Assembly (NCBI GenBank): GCA_905160935.1
Contig: CAJHZI010000184.1
Location: 880,501 to 944,500, forward strand
DNA: 64,000 bases
Direction: 5' to 3'
Source of the DNA: Enchytraeus crypticus
Taxonomy: Eukaryota; Annelida; Clitellata; Enchytraeida; Enchytraeidae
The notes beneath the pieces are model-generated. The model did no database searches. It was given only the letters and a program-made list of their open reading frames with translations, and was not told where the DNA came from. Within the stretch, counting starts at the first letter, position 1. Every line of letters begins with the position of its first letter. The translations under genes were made by a program, and so were the position numbers. Below are positions 32,575-44,449 of the stretch, one piece after another.

Positions 32575-32700
32575 GAGACATGACGTCACGTTATGTCGCA
32601 GTCACGTGACTGAGAGCAACCAATCACAGGAAACTGTTAGATCACACGTGGAATGTACATGTGAGCACAGTGCTTGTATCGACCAATAAAATCTCAATAG
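32575..32700. promoter_or_regulatory. Cluster of CRE, E-box and CCAAT motifs
   Basis: Within about 110 bp there are TGACGTCA, TCACGTGA, CAACCAATCAC and CACACGTGG. The piece is richer in GC than its surroundings. This fits a promoter or enhancer core, but no transcript start or gene next to it can be shown. Confidence 0.35.
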
Positions 32701-34124
32701 TTTTCTGTTCTATTCTGATTATTTTAATGTACTTAATTTTGATGTCACATGCTTAAAGACAGTTTTACTCATTTGCTGTTTGTGGTTATTTTATGTTCTA
32801 AATAAATGTGAAATGTAAAAAGTTGGCAAAATCACTTTTGTTTTTAAGTGAATTACAGATAAGAAATTCATAAAAGTATGCTCAGATAATCTGCCAGATA
32901 CAGTATGGCATTAGATATGAATACCTGTAAGTATCTGCGAGGAAATTAGGCTGAGATGTCTACATTAAACTGTGTATTTCCAATGCACCGCTGGATGATA
33001 AAGTTAGTAGTACAATTACGTGACAGAAGTGAGCCCATGGGTTCAAATCTCAACCTTATCTTACAGTTTTTCCTTCTACGACCGTAAGATATATTATACT
33101 TATTCATAGTCTTTTTATACTTTTAGTTTAAATAAATATATTAGACTTTCGCATGCAGAAGCAATTCAATCGCATTTTGATTTCTACGTATATGACATTG
33201 TTGACTTTTACTTAAGTTTTTAAAGTCAATTTGTTATTTGCTCGCAATACGATATTTCTGAGCTAGCATATTTAGAAATTAATTGTGAGTTTAAAATCTT
33301 GTTGCATAGTTAAAAACATATGTAAAACATATGTATGTACATATGTATTTCAAGTTAAATCGGAATTTGAAATACTGAAATTGATTTCAACTGTTCGTTA
33401 AACAATTGGAAGACTTCTGAAGCATTTATGTAGGAAATACATTCTATGTTTCAGTAGACGATGTTACCCCTAAATGGTGATGTTATTGTTTATTATGTAT
33501 CATTATTATTCGCACTAAGGCTTTTGTAAATTCCAATCCATAATTTTAAATATCTGTGGCCTTTTGTAATCTAAACTTCAAACCTAATTTAAAGATTAAA
33601 ATAAAGCTCAAAGTACGATTTACAGACTCTTACATATTTGAAAGCTGTTAATTTCTGAATCCAAATATCATGTTGACCTATGTGTAGCCAAAGGTACTAA
33701 AATGTTTTAATACTGGCATTAATGTTTGGGTATTTGTTTTATTGGAATTGGTCAACGATCCGCCTCTGATGCTAGAAGATCAGTGAACCGTCCAGTTAAG
33801 TTGTTACCAGTAGATGTGGTAATAAAACCTCCTGATTGGTGAGCATACACCAAGCATAAACCGTGCTCAGGTTCTTTATTGCCTTCTGCGTTATGTCGTA
33901 TTTCATAACTGTAGCTCAGCAGGACGGCTATGAACTCAGAAAGCATAGCGCGATCACATTTCAATACATTACACATTATTTCTCAAAATTGAGTAATATA
34001 AACGAATGTCGTTTTCTCAACAACTTTTGTCCTTGAACTGCTGTCGCTTGATCATCTGGCAATAAGTTTAATTTCTTTATACAAATGAGATAGCAATTAA
34101 TAGTGCAGATAATTATGGACCATT
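32701..34124. other. AT-rich spacer
   Basis: No gene recognised. A tRNA-like B-box (GGGTTCAAATCTC near 33050) may mark a decayed SINE. A minus-strand open frame near 33752-33976 has no recognisable domain. Confidence 0.5.
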
Positions 34125-34372
34125 TACAGTGTTGTGTCCGATATAATGAAGAATAACTCAACCGTTGACTATACCTGTCGTAATAAGCGACAGAGCAGGA
34201 GCTGAGGAAGGCAAAGGGTAACACCCTAGAAGCTAAGCTTTAGGCTACATTAAGGTGTGCATAAAACATAGTCTTTTTGTGAAGAGATTTAGTCATTAAT
34301 CGATGAAGTACTCGTAATTGTAAGAATATGTACCTTGGACCTGACACCTAGCAAACTACTTGAAAGAGAGAA
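34125..34372 (+). mobile_element. SINE family E, full length
   Basis: Head GTGTTGTGTCCGATATAATG, TCGTAATAAGCGACAGAGC, CTACATTAAGGTGTGC, and a 3' end TATGTACCTTGGACCTGACA then a GA tail. Confidence 0.68.
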
Positions 34373-34399
34373 TACCGATTATTAAAATTAGTATAGATT

Positions 34400-34785
34400 A
34401 ACTATCTCTCTCTCTCTCTCTCTAATGTTCTACCAAGCGGCAAGTCCAAAGTACATATACCTACTCACATGCTACTCGTCACGCTCCGTATAGAGCACAC
34501 CATCGATTAGTTAATCCCTTCACAAATGGCTATGCCTTATCCACGCCTTAATGTGGCCTATAGCTTGGGAATAATATGGCTTCTGAGGTTGTTTATCTTT
34601 GCCTTTCTCAGTTCTATAATGGATTAACTGCCATATAATCCTGGGGGGAAAATTTCATGATAAGGTGGATCCATTCTGCCTTCCTCAGTTCCTGCCTTAG
34701 TCGCCTCTTACGTACACGCGGCAGCTTGTTTGCGGTTGCCCTTTTCTGCATTGGTCCCAACCACACCCGGCTAAACACGAGGTAG
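34400..34785 (-). mobile_element. SINE family E, full length, inverted to its neighbour
   Basis: On the minus strand it runs from CCGGGTGTGGTTGGGACC through ACGTAAGAGGCGACTAAGGC to GGCGTGGATAAGGCATAGCC and ends CTTGGTAGAACATTAGAGAG (GA)n. It is tail-to-tail with the copy at 34125. Confidence 0.72.
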
Positions 34786-35699
34786 TTAATTATATAATTA
34801 AATTAATTATATAATTATTTTTAAGTTACATATAAACAGACTTAACTTTAAAGTCCTCCATTTATGATTTCTGCATTGAAAATCAAAGTAGCCAACAAAT
34901 TGTAACATCATATCAATTCTCTATCTCAAATTATTCACATGAGTAGAAAGAATTTTCGTGATAAAAATTTGGTGGCCGTTTGTATTTCTAGACTACAAAA
35001 CATTCAACAGCATCGAAGTTAAAAACTATCCTAAGCCTGATTTTCAAGAATAATCATTTTTCTTCAACCTTAGCTAAGTTGAAAAAAATAGCTAAATTGT
35101 AAAACCCGACGGATATTCGACAGTGACTTCAATGTTATTCGTTGAACAAAATCGATGTAAGTCGCCGAGAGTTTGCTAAGATAGAATATTACGTTAACAC
35201 TAAGCAGCTTAATGCTTAACCATATGATTTTTACTGCGTACTTTTCATGTTGAAATAGACGTTAAATATCTAGGTCATCATATGTAAATGATAAGACTGT
35301 AGGGAAAGCCGTTTGACAACAGATCGGTCAACACAAACCAGGTTAATGAAGATGATGATCATCACGAACACGTAAGCTGCTGTGAGCACCAAATTAACTT
35401 CGTATTTGCGATTTGATTAGGACATTGCATGTCAAGGAGTTAACTATTTCATAAAATTGCCATTAGAGAGCTAGAAATGCTTAGCTGCGTAATTTGATTT
35501 ATAAGAAAATAGGTAATAGATGAATAGAGATAGTGGGAGAGAGGGAGAGAGATAGAGATAACGCAAAGCATAATTTATCTTGACAGCTCCAGTGATTCGT
35601 TCAGTTGCTTTAGTTAAAACAAAGTATTATGACATTTATCTTTGAATAAACAATCCACATTCAAAGCTTGACCTAAATAAAGTTCAAGAAAATAAAGAT
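34786..35699. other. AT-rich spacer
   Basis: Nothing recognised apart from a short GATGATGATC stretch near 35350 and a small GA tract near 35535. Confidence 0.5.
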
Positions 35700-36090
35700 G
35701 GGCCATAAATTCGCAGCAATATAATTTCGTTCCTCCTCTGACCTCTGCGATAGCGTGCTATTGGAAAAAGACATATCAGCTCGGATAAGAAGAGCTAAAG
35801 TCGTTTTATCCTCTATGGGAAGCGATATAACAGTTCATGAATAGAAGCGAAGCCCGTCGAGTATCGTTTGTTTAATAGCCGGACTATAAATGCTTGACAA
35901 TGAAGCGTGGAGACCCGGAGAGTGGATTCGAGTGATCATAGAAGTCCGTTCCGGAATCAGGAAAAGCTTTACGAAGAAATCTGAGCAGTTCTTCGCGCGT
36001 CATTAGTTCGCATCGTATCAATAGAGTCATCCGCTTCCTCTATGCTCGACCCCAAGTTGTTCAAATAAACCAAAGTGTTCCTCCGCGGTC
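35700..36090. other. GC-richer unassigned island
   Basis: This block is visibly less AT-rich than its flanks and free of recognised repeats. No reading frame longer than about 40 codons runs through it, so it may be a non-coding exon, regulatory DNA or an old element. Confidence 0.35.
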
Positions 36091-36118
36091 TTACAATCTT
36101 ATCTCATAGATATATAGG

Positions 36119-36165
36119 CCTATATATATATATATATATATATATACAGTATATATATATATATG
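36119..36165. repeat. (TA)n microsatellite
   Basis: A short TA run with one ACAG interruption. Confidence 0.9.
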
Positions 36166-36295
36166 TGGGTGTGTGTGTTTTTATGTATATATTTTTTGAA
36201 CTGAAGGGCCACCAAGATCGACATTACGCGAAATCCCTCGTCAGGCAAAATATCAGGTTCGCAACACTAAATGTAGGGTTAGAAGGACATGAAAA

Positions 36296-36401
36296 ATAAG
36301 GGGATTGACTGATGATATGGCGTGGGACAGAAGGACTGGAAAAAGTCTATTCGTATCCCAGGCCTGGTTAAACTGGGATTTAAGGGAAGATAATGACGAT
36401 G

Positions 36402-36403
<2 letters not shown>
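36296..36403 (+). mobile_element. SINE family A 3' part
   Basis: GGGGATTGACTGATGATATG, AAGTCTATTCGTATCCCAGG and AAACTGGGATTTAAGGGAAG match the sub-terminal block of the 44450 copy. The GAT tail runs into a TA array. Confidence 0.7.
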
Positions 36404-36455
<52 letters not shown>

Positions 36456-36456
36456 T

Positions 36457-36495
<39 letters not shown>
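36404..36495. repeat. (TA)n microsatellite after a SINE tail
   Basis: Two TA runs separated by TCATCC. Confidence 0.95.
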
Positions 36496-36496
<1 letters not shown>

Positions 36497-37057
36497 TATC
36501 TAGGACCAGCTGATTGAAGATATGTCTATTACTTAATTGTGAATGCTTGTCTAATATCGCCCTTTACGGTACACTAACATTCGTAGCAAGTCATTCATTT
36601 GATTTTCAAAATAAGAATTAAGATTTTAAAACGATTTTGTGGTTTTCGAGAAGTTTAGAGAAGCACAATTATTTAATTCTTTCATGAAGGGTAAGCTATT
36701 ATACATTTTATTTACTACTACAGTAAGAAAACGAATTTTTAAAATGAAAAACTTACATTTAATCAAATTAATTAAGTAGACGCATTTAACTTTAAAAATT
36801 CTGTAAAACCGAGGTTGCTTCAGCAATCCACGTAGGTATACATACCAATTTCTTTCAGCTTCAACTTATTCTAACGTCACCTACCAAATTTTTTCAATTC
36901 AATTTTTAAGAACACTACAATTATCAATAACTTTCAATATTACGTTATGAAATATAATGTTAATGGGAATAAATTCAGAAAGATGATTATAAGTTGTCTT
37001 CTAATCGAGATCCGGATCTCAATGAAATACTGAATAAATCGAAATCGGGAAGTTAAA

Positions 37058-37565
37058 ATGACAAAAAATAAAGAATATTTGCATAAAGAATCGTTTGCTA
37101 TAAATTCACTTAAGCTTTTCCGGCGAGTTTTTCTTAACATTCCACTACTGAGCCGATGGCAGGACTGGAATAACCGGACAAATTGGTCTGGAATATATAG
37201 AAATCTCGGTGAGAATAAATCTTCTAGCCAATCTTATATAGACTATTCTAAAAATTCGATATTTCCAGTATTTATTTTATATATCATCAAAGGGGAATCT
37301 TATTGAATTTATATAAAAGATAAGATTTTATAATTTGTAGGGTTTGTTTCACTTTCATGAAGTCTGGAATAGATCGATTGATCTAGGCATGGTCGACTGT
37401 AAAAATATCCAGAGAAATATTTGTAAGAGTTTAACGCGTATTTTTAATTACCATGTTCCTTTAGATGTTTTGGAAATTGATCGATTCTATGTTTATAGAC
37501 CGATTTATAATGAAAATATTAAAGCCTCTTATCTCATTGGACTAGTACCGTGGAAGCCAGTTTAG
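37058..37565 (+). CDS. Possible small two-exon gene, unknown product
   Basis: Two neighbouring frames could be spliced: 37058-37208 (donor CTCG|GTGAGA) and from 37364 (acceptor CTTTCATGAAG) to a TAG at 37563-37565. Together they read in phase to 117 residues, containing INSLKLFRRVFLNIPLLSRW and VLEIDRFYVYRPIY. No family is recognised. The stronger-looking TTTGTAG acceptor at 37340 gives an immediate stop, which argues against it. AT-rich DNA often makes frames of this size. Confidence 0.2.
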
Positions 37566-38010
37566 CTTTGATTGTAGGTCAGAGGAAGTGATGGCAGCAA
37601 TGTTATTATAAAACCCTAAGCAAGCAGACGTTGACTGATGCTGCGAGGTCATCAGACTTACCGTATGAAGATTTTAGCCACGCAATATATCAAGTCTTCG
37701 GCTAGTCATAAATACGTAGCTGATTCGTGTCTTAGAGGTTAAAGAAACCTGTATAAATGTAAATTATAAAAATGTGAAGAGAGTAAGGATCATGTTTAAA
37801 AAAAACCCGTAGTTTGGTAGTTGATGTCTTTGCTGAATATTCATTAGTTTATAAGAGTACAAATGACATGGCCACCACCAATATGTACGACACGACAATT
37901 GACATTTAGGTATGGCAACACAGTTAATTTAAATTCAAGTTATAAATTTCCCAGCAAAGCTTAATTTAAGCCTACTTGTAATATGATCTTGGCTGTGTAC
38001 AAAAACAGTG

Positions 38011-38240
38011 AATACCCGTGTTGGGTCCGAGTTGTTGAAAAATAGATCAACCGTAGACTGCACGTGTCGTAAGAGGCGACAAAGCACTAAGATCCAAACC
38101 AACTTAAGAAAAGGCATTCAGTTGATGAGCGCCTAGACTCCAAACATTGCTACAAAATTTTCTAAAACGAATTGAAAAGAAGATTAATTTGTATCCCGAC
38201 CCTATTTGAACAGGGATTTAAGGAAGATGATGAAGTTGTA
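38011..38240 (+). mobile_element. SINE family A, full length
   Basis: CCCGTGTTGGGTCCGAGTTG, CACGTGTCGTAAGAGGCGAC, TTGATGAGCGCCTAGACTCC, then TTTGTATCCCGACCCTATTT, GGGATTTAAGGAAGATGATG. Confidence 0.78.
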
Positions 38241-38778
38241 GCAAAATTATAAATATACGTACTATTTATCTAGAGGATTCACATGCTGGATACTCGAGAC
38301 AATTTAATTTATAGCCACCTTGGCAAGGACCTGCAGTGAATGACATTGTGCCTGAGTTAGTTATGCAGTTGTTTTGCTTCAGCGTATATAATACGTATAG
38401 GCCTATATTCCTAATTCTTCTATATGACTATTTTAAAAGTTAAATTAATTAAATTCATAGTAAATAAAGTCTAATACCAAAATTTAGTTTTAATGTAAAT
38501 TAAATAAAATTAAAATGAAATAGATGCAATAATAAGTAATATCAACTCATAAAAGTTTAAGACTCGACGATACTTGTTTCGATGCAATATATTGAAGTCT
38601 TATTATTTCAAGGTATTGAAACGGACTTAGGTAAATATTTTTAACCAAGAGAAATAAACCTCACACTAAATGAATTTGACTAATTTGTGACATTTGAATT
38701 AATCTTGAAACATTATTTGATTCTAATACTCTGAGTACACTGAACAATTTGACGTCCCTGCTTTCATTCTGTTAGCAT

Positions 38779-38779
<1 letters not shown>
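38241..38779. other. AT-rich spacer
   Basis: Nothing recognised. Confidence 0.5.
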
Positions 38780-38816
<37 letters not shown>

Positions 38817-38970
38817 CAGAGAGCGAGAGAGATATATATATAGAGAGATAGAGAGAGGTAGGGAGATAGTTAGAGAGAGAGGGAGAGAAAGAGAGAGAAG
38901 AGGTACTAGCAATGAAATAGTTAGAGAGAGAGGGAGAGAAAGAGAGAGAAGAGGTACTAGCAATGAAATG
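38780..38970. repeat. (GA)n tract with a 51-bp tandem duplication
   Basis: A GA run, then two perfect 51-bp copies beginning AGTTAGAGAGAGAGGG and ending GCAATGAAAT at 38868 and 38919. Confidence 0.93.
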
Positions 38971-39284
38971 CACAGCAGTATATCAAATTTTGTGCAAAAA
39001 GAAATATATGCATTGTACATTTACATTTAAACAGATAGGCTCTATTTCAAAATAAAATATGCATTCAAAGTAGCATTATTTATCTAAAAATTATCACCAT
39101 TTGCATGTATATTCAAAATTCTATATTTCAGCCAGCAAGCCTATGAGTGAACTGAAATTTGAAAATTAAACATGCTTCATATCCTAATACATTTGAAACA
39201 AATATTTAAAATATATCAAAATATTTATTTTGCCAAATATTTTGCTTCCCATTGTCTGCCACTCCCAGTAACTTGAATCAGTCC

Positions 39285-39450
39285 GGTGCGTATTGATTGC
39301 GTCGTAATGATTCCTTCTCTACACTCAGGAAGCGTCTCTCAAATCAAGCGAATTTGTTTTCTCACGTGATCAAATACTCCCGCAAGTGTCAGCTCTGATC
39401 TGATTTCAAGGTCATTAGCGAAACGATTCCATTTCAAAGACACTCCGGAC
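39285..39450. other. GC-richer unassigned block
   Basis: A less AT-rich stretch with CTCACGTGATC and several CpG. It contains no open frame or repeat that I recognise. Confidence 0.3.
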
Positions 39451-40319
39451 AATCAATCAATCAATGAGTTTATTTTTAAAGCGCTGGTCTGTATGAATGC
39501 TACAGTGGCGCTAAACGGTCAATGAAGAGCAAAAAAAACCCTGTGATCAAAGTTAACTTCTATTTGTATAGGAATTACTTCTGCAATGAAGAAATGATAA
39601 TATTGTCTTTAGCATTCAGACACTGCATCCGTCAGGACATAAAAGGTACACTTTGGTTTACATATTTATTTAAACTTTAAAGCAATACATACCGTAGTAC
39701 TTGTGGACTTCAGAGAGACAATGATTTGTTTGGCTAATGTAATGTGACAAACAAACTGAGGCACTTGTGGACTTGTCACTAGAAGGACAATATATAAAAG
39801 GTAACCCAGTCACACTGCAGCCTATACTAATAATGTATTATGTCATATAAGTTATTATCATCTATTTCTTATTATAAAGCTGCCATGAACTGTTTGATGC
39901 GCAGCTCCAGTGACGTTTGATGCACGACTGGTAGCTCATAGAAAATTATTTCCAATTCATGTTTTGGACTTCTCTCTAAGCGAACTTGTTTTAGTGGCAT
40001 TTGCTGTAGAGACGTGCCTGACTTAGTTCATGGATTGAGAAACGAAACAGATCTCATTCCAATGTGTTAAGTCTTTATTGCTCACTTATACTACACATAC
40101 ACTATTCGTTGATTTTCTTAATCCCTGGAGAATAAGTCATAATGGATGAATTCAATTTAGTTACAACTATAAATCTAAGGAATGTGTTAATAAGCCGCCC
40201 AGCTACTCTAGGTCATCATGAACGTATCACAGAAGAGTTAGCGAGAGAATGCAGTACAAAACTACTGTCTTTACGAGCAATTGTACTATATTTACACTGG
40301 AGGTATAGAGAAGCCTGAT

Positions 40320-40545
40320 ATAAACCTTCAAAGCATAGGCAGCGGCACACGGGGGCTAAATTCAGTAATCCGGCGCGTGACGGTGACAGTGAAACAAAAT
40401 GAATCACTTCTTGCCGATTTAATTCTGTTCCACCTCCGGCGTGGACACATCGCACATGACGGATTCTAATGGACTCGGCGCAGGATGTGCGGCTCTCTAA
40501 GCGTCCGCGCCGGCACGGGGTCGTCTAGTGGCAGAAATAGCTGAC
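40320..40545. promoter_or_regulatory. CpG-rich island
   Basis: Local CpG and GC density is far above the rest of the window (CCGGCGCGTGACGG, CTCGGCGCAGG, GCGTCCGCGCCGGCACGGGG). No domain is encoded. It lies about 8 kb upstream of the amine-receptor reading frame on the same side and could hold its promoter or first exon. That link is inference. Confidence 0.35.
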
Positions 40546-41379
40546 TGGGTCAATGAAGATCTTATGTATCGCTCTACTGAACCTTCCTAGCAGAAAAGTC
40601 AAGAGGAGTCTGTGTAGAATTGTTTCGATAAGCTATTAATATGAGATGTTCATTGCTGTAAAGTTATTGTCACATTACTTGCTGCATAGTGAGGTATGTG
40701 AGGTCTATTCTGATAGTGAGATCTATTCTGATGAAATTGCATTATTTGTTATTCGTAAATACCGGAAAGTTGTTTGAAACCCCTTGAACATTGGCAATTT
40801 CAGAATTCTAATAGTTTTATCAGTCAAAGTCAGATTCCGAAGACTCTAACATTTGCTGAGAAGGAAATATGACTGGATTTATTCCTTGTGCGCGAAGCTT
40901 AACGGCTTGCAAAATTATTTCTCAATCATGCGTGAATTGCATAATATGACATAATATTATGCCCATAATATGGTATAAATTGAAGAAGCTAAATTGGTAA
41001 TATAGAAAATGCATCTCCTGGGAAATTTAGCCACTGTTCCTTATTGTGGAATAGCTAAAGTGGAAAAATAAAAGCCGATAGTAAAGGTGCATGTTAAGCG
41101 GAACGATGTAGGGAGACACTTGAGACTGATAGCTCTTGAGTGAGATAATAAATATCAGCCGTATTAACAATGAGGCCACTTCTTGTTTGATGAATATCTC
41201 TTATCTCTTTAATAAAGGTACCGTTGATTTACATTCGAGTATAAGCTCCATAGGAAGCCTATTAATTGAAATTTCAGGGACACCACATCCTAGTAAAATT
41301 AGAATATTACATTTATATATAGTTGATTAGTTATCAGGAAACTAGAGACATTGGAAATGTGGGTATGATTTATGAAGAA
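40546..41379. other. AT-rich spacer
   Basis: Nothing recognised. Confidence 0.45.
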
Positions 41380-41705
41380 GGGTGGAAATGATTAACTAGA
41401 CTGGGAAAATTGCAATCGAAGAAGTTCTTGAGTCGATACAGATAGACAGTTAATAAATATTATAAGAAATAGAAAGAAAAGCTGGATAGGACATACAGTA
41501 TTATAAGTGGGGATGGTTCGCTAAAGGATGAAATAGAAAGAAAATGCTTGAGAAAAAGAGTAAGAGGAAGACCAACACGTGGGATATTTAATGATTTGGT
41601 AACAAATTCGTATATAGAGATGAAAGGAAGGCTGAGGATTGAGTTTGTTGGAAGAGTTATATGCCTTGAAACTGCCGTTAGGCAGTGCATTAGAAGAATA
41701 TAGTA
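41380..41705 (+). mobile_element. RTE-type LINE 3' end
   Basis: It contains AAAGCTGGATAGGACATACA, AAGAGTAAGAGGAAGACCAA and TTGGAAGAGTTATATGCC, then GTTAGGCAGTGCATTAGAAG. It is collinear with copies at 13085 and 32175, with frameshifts. Confidence 0.75.
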
Positions 41706-43239
41706 ACTAGAAAATCAAGTATTCTATTATAGTTTTTATTTTGTCTTAATTTTGTATAGTATTATCTAGGATTTTACGTCGATTTTCAACTCATCTGTTT
41801 TTATCGTCGAATTAGATTCTCTTAAAGGTGCATGATGTGGTCATTGACCATAGTAGTACCTTATTTGCTGTTGCTTTATTAGGTCAGTTTTTAGAAATTA
41901 TAGATTGCCACTGTGCGAGAACTTATTAGCATATTAGAGAGTCAAAAAGAAAGGATAAAACTATTATAAGTTACTTATGGGGACTGATATGCTGCAGCTC
42001 TTTAGAACTTGATTTTCCTTTTATGGTGTTTTCATAATCTCAGGTCAAGAAGCTTTTGACGGAGGTTACAATGGTGAGTTCACCAAAGATCACAGCGTCG
42101 ACTAACGGAACTATTACAAGTCCCAATTAGCATGATATTTTATAAAAACGGAATGATGATGATAATAATAATAATAATAGTAATAATAATAATGAAGGTC
42201 TAACGTCCGTTTCCTCATATAAGTATGATGTCAGGGATGTATAAAAATAATGAAGATAAGGACTTAGTTCGCTCTGCAATACTCTAAACCCATCATTTTT
42301 GATGATCATACTCAAATAAAGATTTCTTTGCTAAATACGGTACTGTACATTTCGATGTATAATAAAATTTGCCTCAATTTCTGTAACAGAATCTTGTAGA
42401 AGTTTGGTAGAGATCTCAGTATGCTAGACAAGTGTAAAGGCGTGGCTATGAGTAGATGCACTGTGACAGAAAGAGAAATAGATAGAGACAGACAGAGAGA
42501 GAGAAAGAGAGAGAGAGAGAGAGGGAGGGACGTAGATGAAGCTTTTTGAGAGATAGGATGTAACAAATTCAGACTTTCTATTTACACGAGGCTAGTGGAG
42601 AGAGCGCTTCGTCGGATGAATGGTAAGCTAATAATATAGGGATGTGCTTAAAATAGTTTATAATTCAACATGCATAATAATAAAAATAAAGCATCTGCAC
42701 AATAATTAGGTGAATAGTAAAATTGGATTAACAATGAAACAAGCATCATATTTTGGGAGAATTACATTTAGGTCAAGTATACCGCAACTTAGCATTTTAT
42801 TTACTTGGTATTTTCCATTACGGATTAACTTCTTTAGAACAGATAACTAGCGCTGGATAATGATTGAATTCATCTAGAAGCCTCGACATTTGCTGCATCA
42901 TTAATTGAAATATGAAGATTAGAAGTCCAATCATTAAGAAATGATGATCCATTTATAATTAAATGTAATTTAGAGATTAAACTTCGAGAATTTCATGTTT
43001 CCTGTAAATGACGGAATGAAAACACACCTGCGAAGAATTAGATCCAATATGTAGTTTAAAGCATAGTAAACACCAGCAGGAAATTAAGAGATCGTAAACT
43101 CTTTTTAGAACTAACTAAGAGATAAGTATTACGGCTCTTACGACACATGTAACCTAGTTTTATACAAACAGATAAGGAAGTGTTGTATATAGCTAAAATG
43201 TGATTACAGTCTTTAGGGCTCCTGACTAGTAGCACTTAG
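41706..43239. other. Spacer with short simple repeats
   Basis: An (AAT)n run near 42163-42195 and a GA tract at 42480-42530. Otherwise AT-rich without recognised features. Confidence 0.55.
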
Positions 43240-43350
43240 AGTTATGCATCCGTGAGCGGATCAGTTGGATCGGGGTTCTAATCATAGACTCTCCCGCCAC
43301 CGATATCCATTCCGTGGGTAAAACGAAAGAAACGTTAAACTTGATTTACC
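43240..43350 (+). mobile_element. SINE family C
   Basis: GTGAGCGGATCAGTTGGATC, GGGGTTCTAATCATAG, CCCGCCACCGATATCC and AACGTTAAACTTGATTTA follow the family C order. Confidence 0.5.
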
Positions 43351-43799
43351 ACTTAAAGCAGGCCTAGATATCAAAGTTAACTAAGATAGTCTGCAAATAA
43401 TTTAATTAATTATGGTAGGCTTTGATATTTCATGCTTGCATTAATGCTGCGCAACAGGATCCTGTATTTTTCATGTCGAATCAATTCTTTTAAAATTGTC
43501 GACTTAGCTCGGGTTACATTTTTCACTTTGATTTCTCAATAAAGGTTCAAATACTCATACGTAGCCGTAATTTAGTGTGTGGCGAAATTTGCTGCATATT
43601 CGCGCAGTTTAATTGCTCAGCAGCACATACTTTGGTACATGTTGTCTTAATTCGTCGATTAAGGAACATTTATCTAAAATTGGGTTACTAAACTGAGGGT
43701 TATTTCTAAGAGGTTTTAGAAAATGCCTGGAGACGATGGTGAATTCATTTCGTAAACTACAAAAACATAAACTTGCAATAATACACAAAATGCTGAAGT

Positions 43800-43910
43800 T
43801 TGCTGTTTAGTGCCCGTTTACTGTGTTGATGGAATATCAGCGACGTGCGGACTCAGGATTTGAACCATGCCTCTACTGATCTGCTACCTGACACCTTTGC
43901 CCTGCATAAA
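43800..43910 (-). mobile_element. SINE family C
   Basis: The plus strand shows GACTCAGGATTTGAACCATG, CCTCTACTGATCTGCTACC, the reversed B-box region. Confidence 0.5.
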
Positions 43911-43949
43911 AACTGACATAGTATAACTGTAGTTAATGAAGAAGATATC

Positions 43950-44117
43950 AAATATCAAGATAGAAGATAGCAAGGGAAAAGAGGCAGGGGCAGGCCGAGA
44001 TTAGGTATGTTAGATGATTTAAAGACCCATGAATATGTGGAAATGAAAAGGAAAGCGGAACACATAGAAGAGTGGAGGCGTTATATACCATGGACCTGCC
44101 AGTAGGCAGTGCACTAA
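43950..44117 (+). mobile_element. RTE-type LINE 3' terminus
   Basis: GAGGCAGGGGCAGGCCGAGA, TTAGGTATGTTAGATGATTT, GAGTGGAGGCGTTATATACC, then CCTGCCAGTAGGCAGTGCAC. The encoded [26 protein letters not shown] ends in TAG only about a dozen bases before the simple-repeat tail. Confidence 0.8.
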
Positions 44118-44118
44118 G

Positions 44119-44172
<54 letters not shown>
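44118..44172. repeat. (TA)n(GA)n tail of the LINE
   Basis: About 22 bp of TA then about 32 bp of GA, directly attached to the LINE terminus GCAGTGCACTAAGA. Confidence 0.95.
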
Positions 44173-44173
<1 letters not shown>

Positions 44174-44199
44174 AAATACCTTTGGTTTTCAATTTATTT

Positions 44200-44440
44200 A
44201 GAATGTCACAAGAGCGTAGGGGTAACGTCATGAAGTTTTAAATGACAGATCCTGAGGTGAATTGAACCCTCGCGGGTTCGAATCCCAGCTGCGCTAATCT
44301 GAGATTAAAATCTCGGACATTCACTGGACTGGTTATACGGAAAATAGACTAAATTGCCTAACAGTTTATACATGTGGTATTAAAAAGTGATAGATATCGA
44401 CATAGTTGATCATTTCAGTATAATGCGTGTTTATTTTTTT
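44200..44440 (+). mobile_element. SINE family G with tRNA-like head
   Basis: CGCGGGTTCGAATCCCAGCT is a near-perfect B box. The body (TTCACTGGACTGGTTATACG, AGTGATAGATATCGACATAG, GATCATTTCAGTATAATGCG) recurs at 4640-4775. No intact tRNA cloverleaf is apparent. Confidence 0.6.
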
Positions 44441-44449
44441 ATTCAACAT

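Noticed and set aside
33752-33976. 74-codon minus-strand frame
   Set aside because: No recognisable domain or splice context; it could be part of an old retroposon.
37208-37341. Splice of 37208 to the TTTGTAG acceptor at 37340
   Set aside because: It gives a stop codon within six codons, so only the weaker acceptor keeps the frame.
44260-44320. tRNA gene from CGCGGGTTCGAATCCCAGCT
   Set aside because: The B box is excellent, but no matching A box and cloverleaf could be drawn upstream; the body recurs at 4640.
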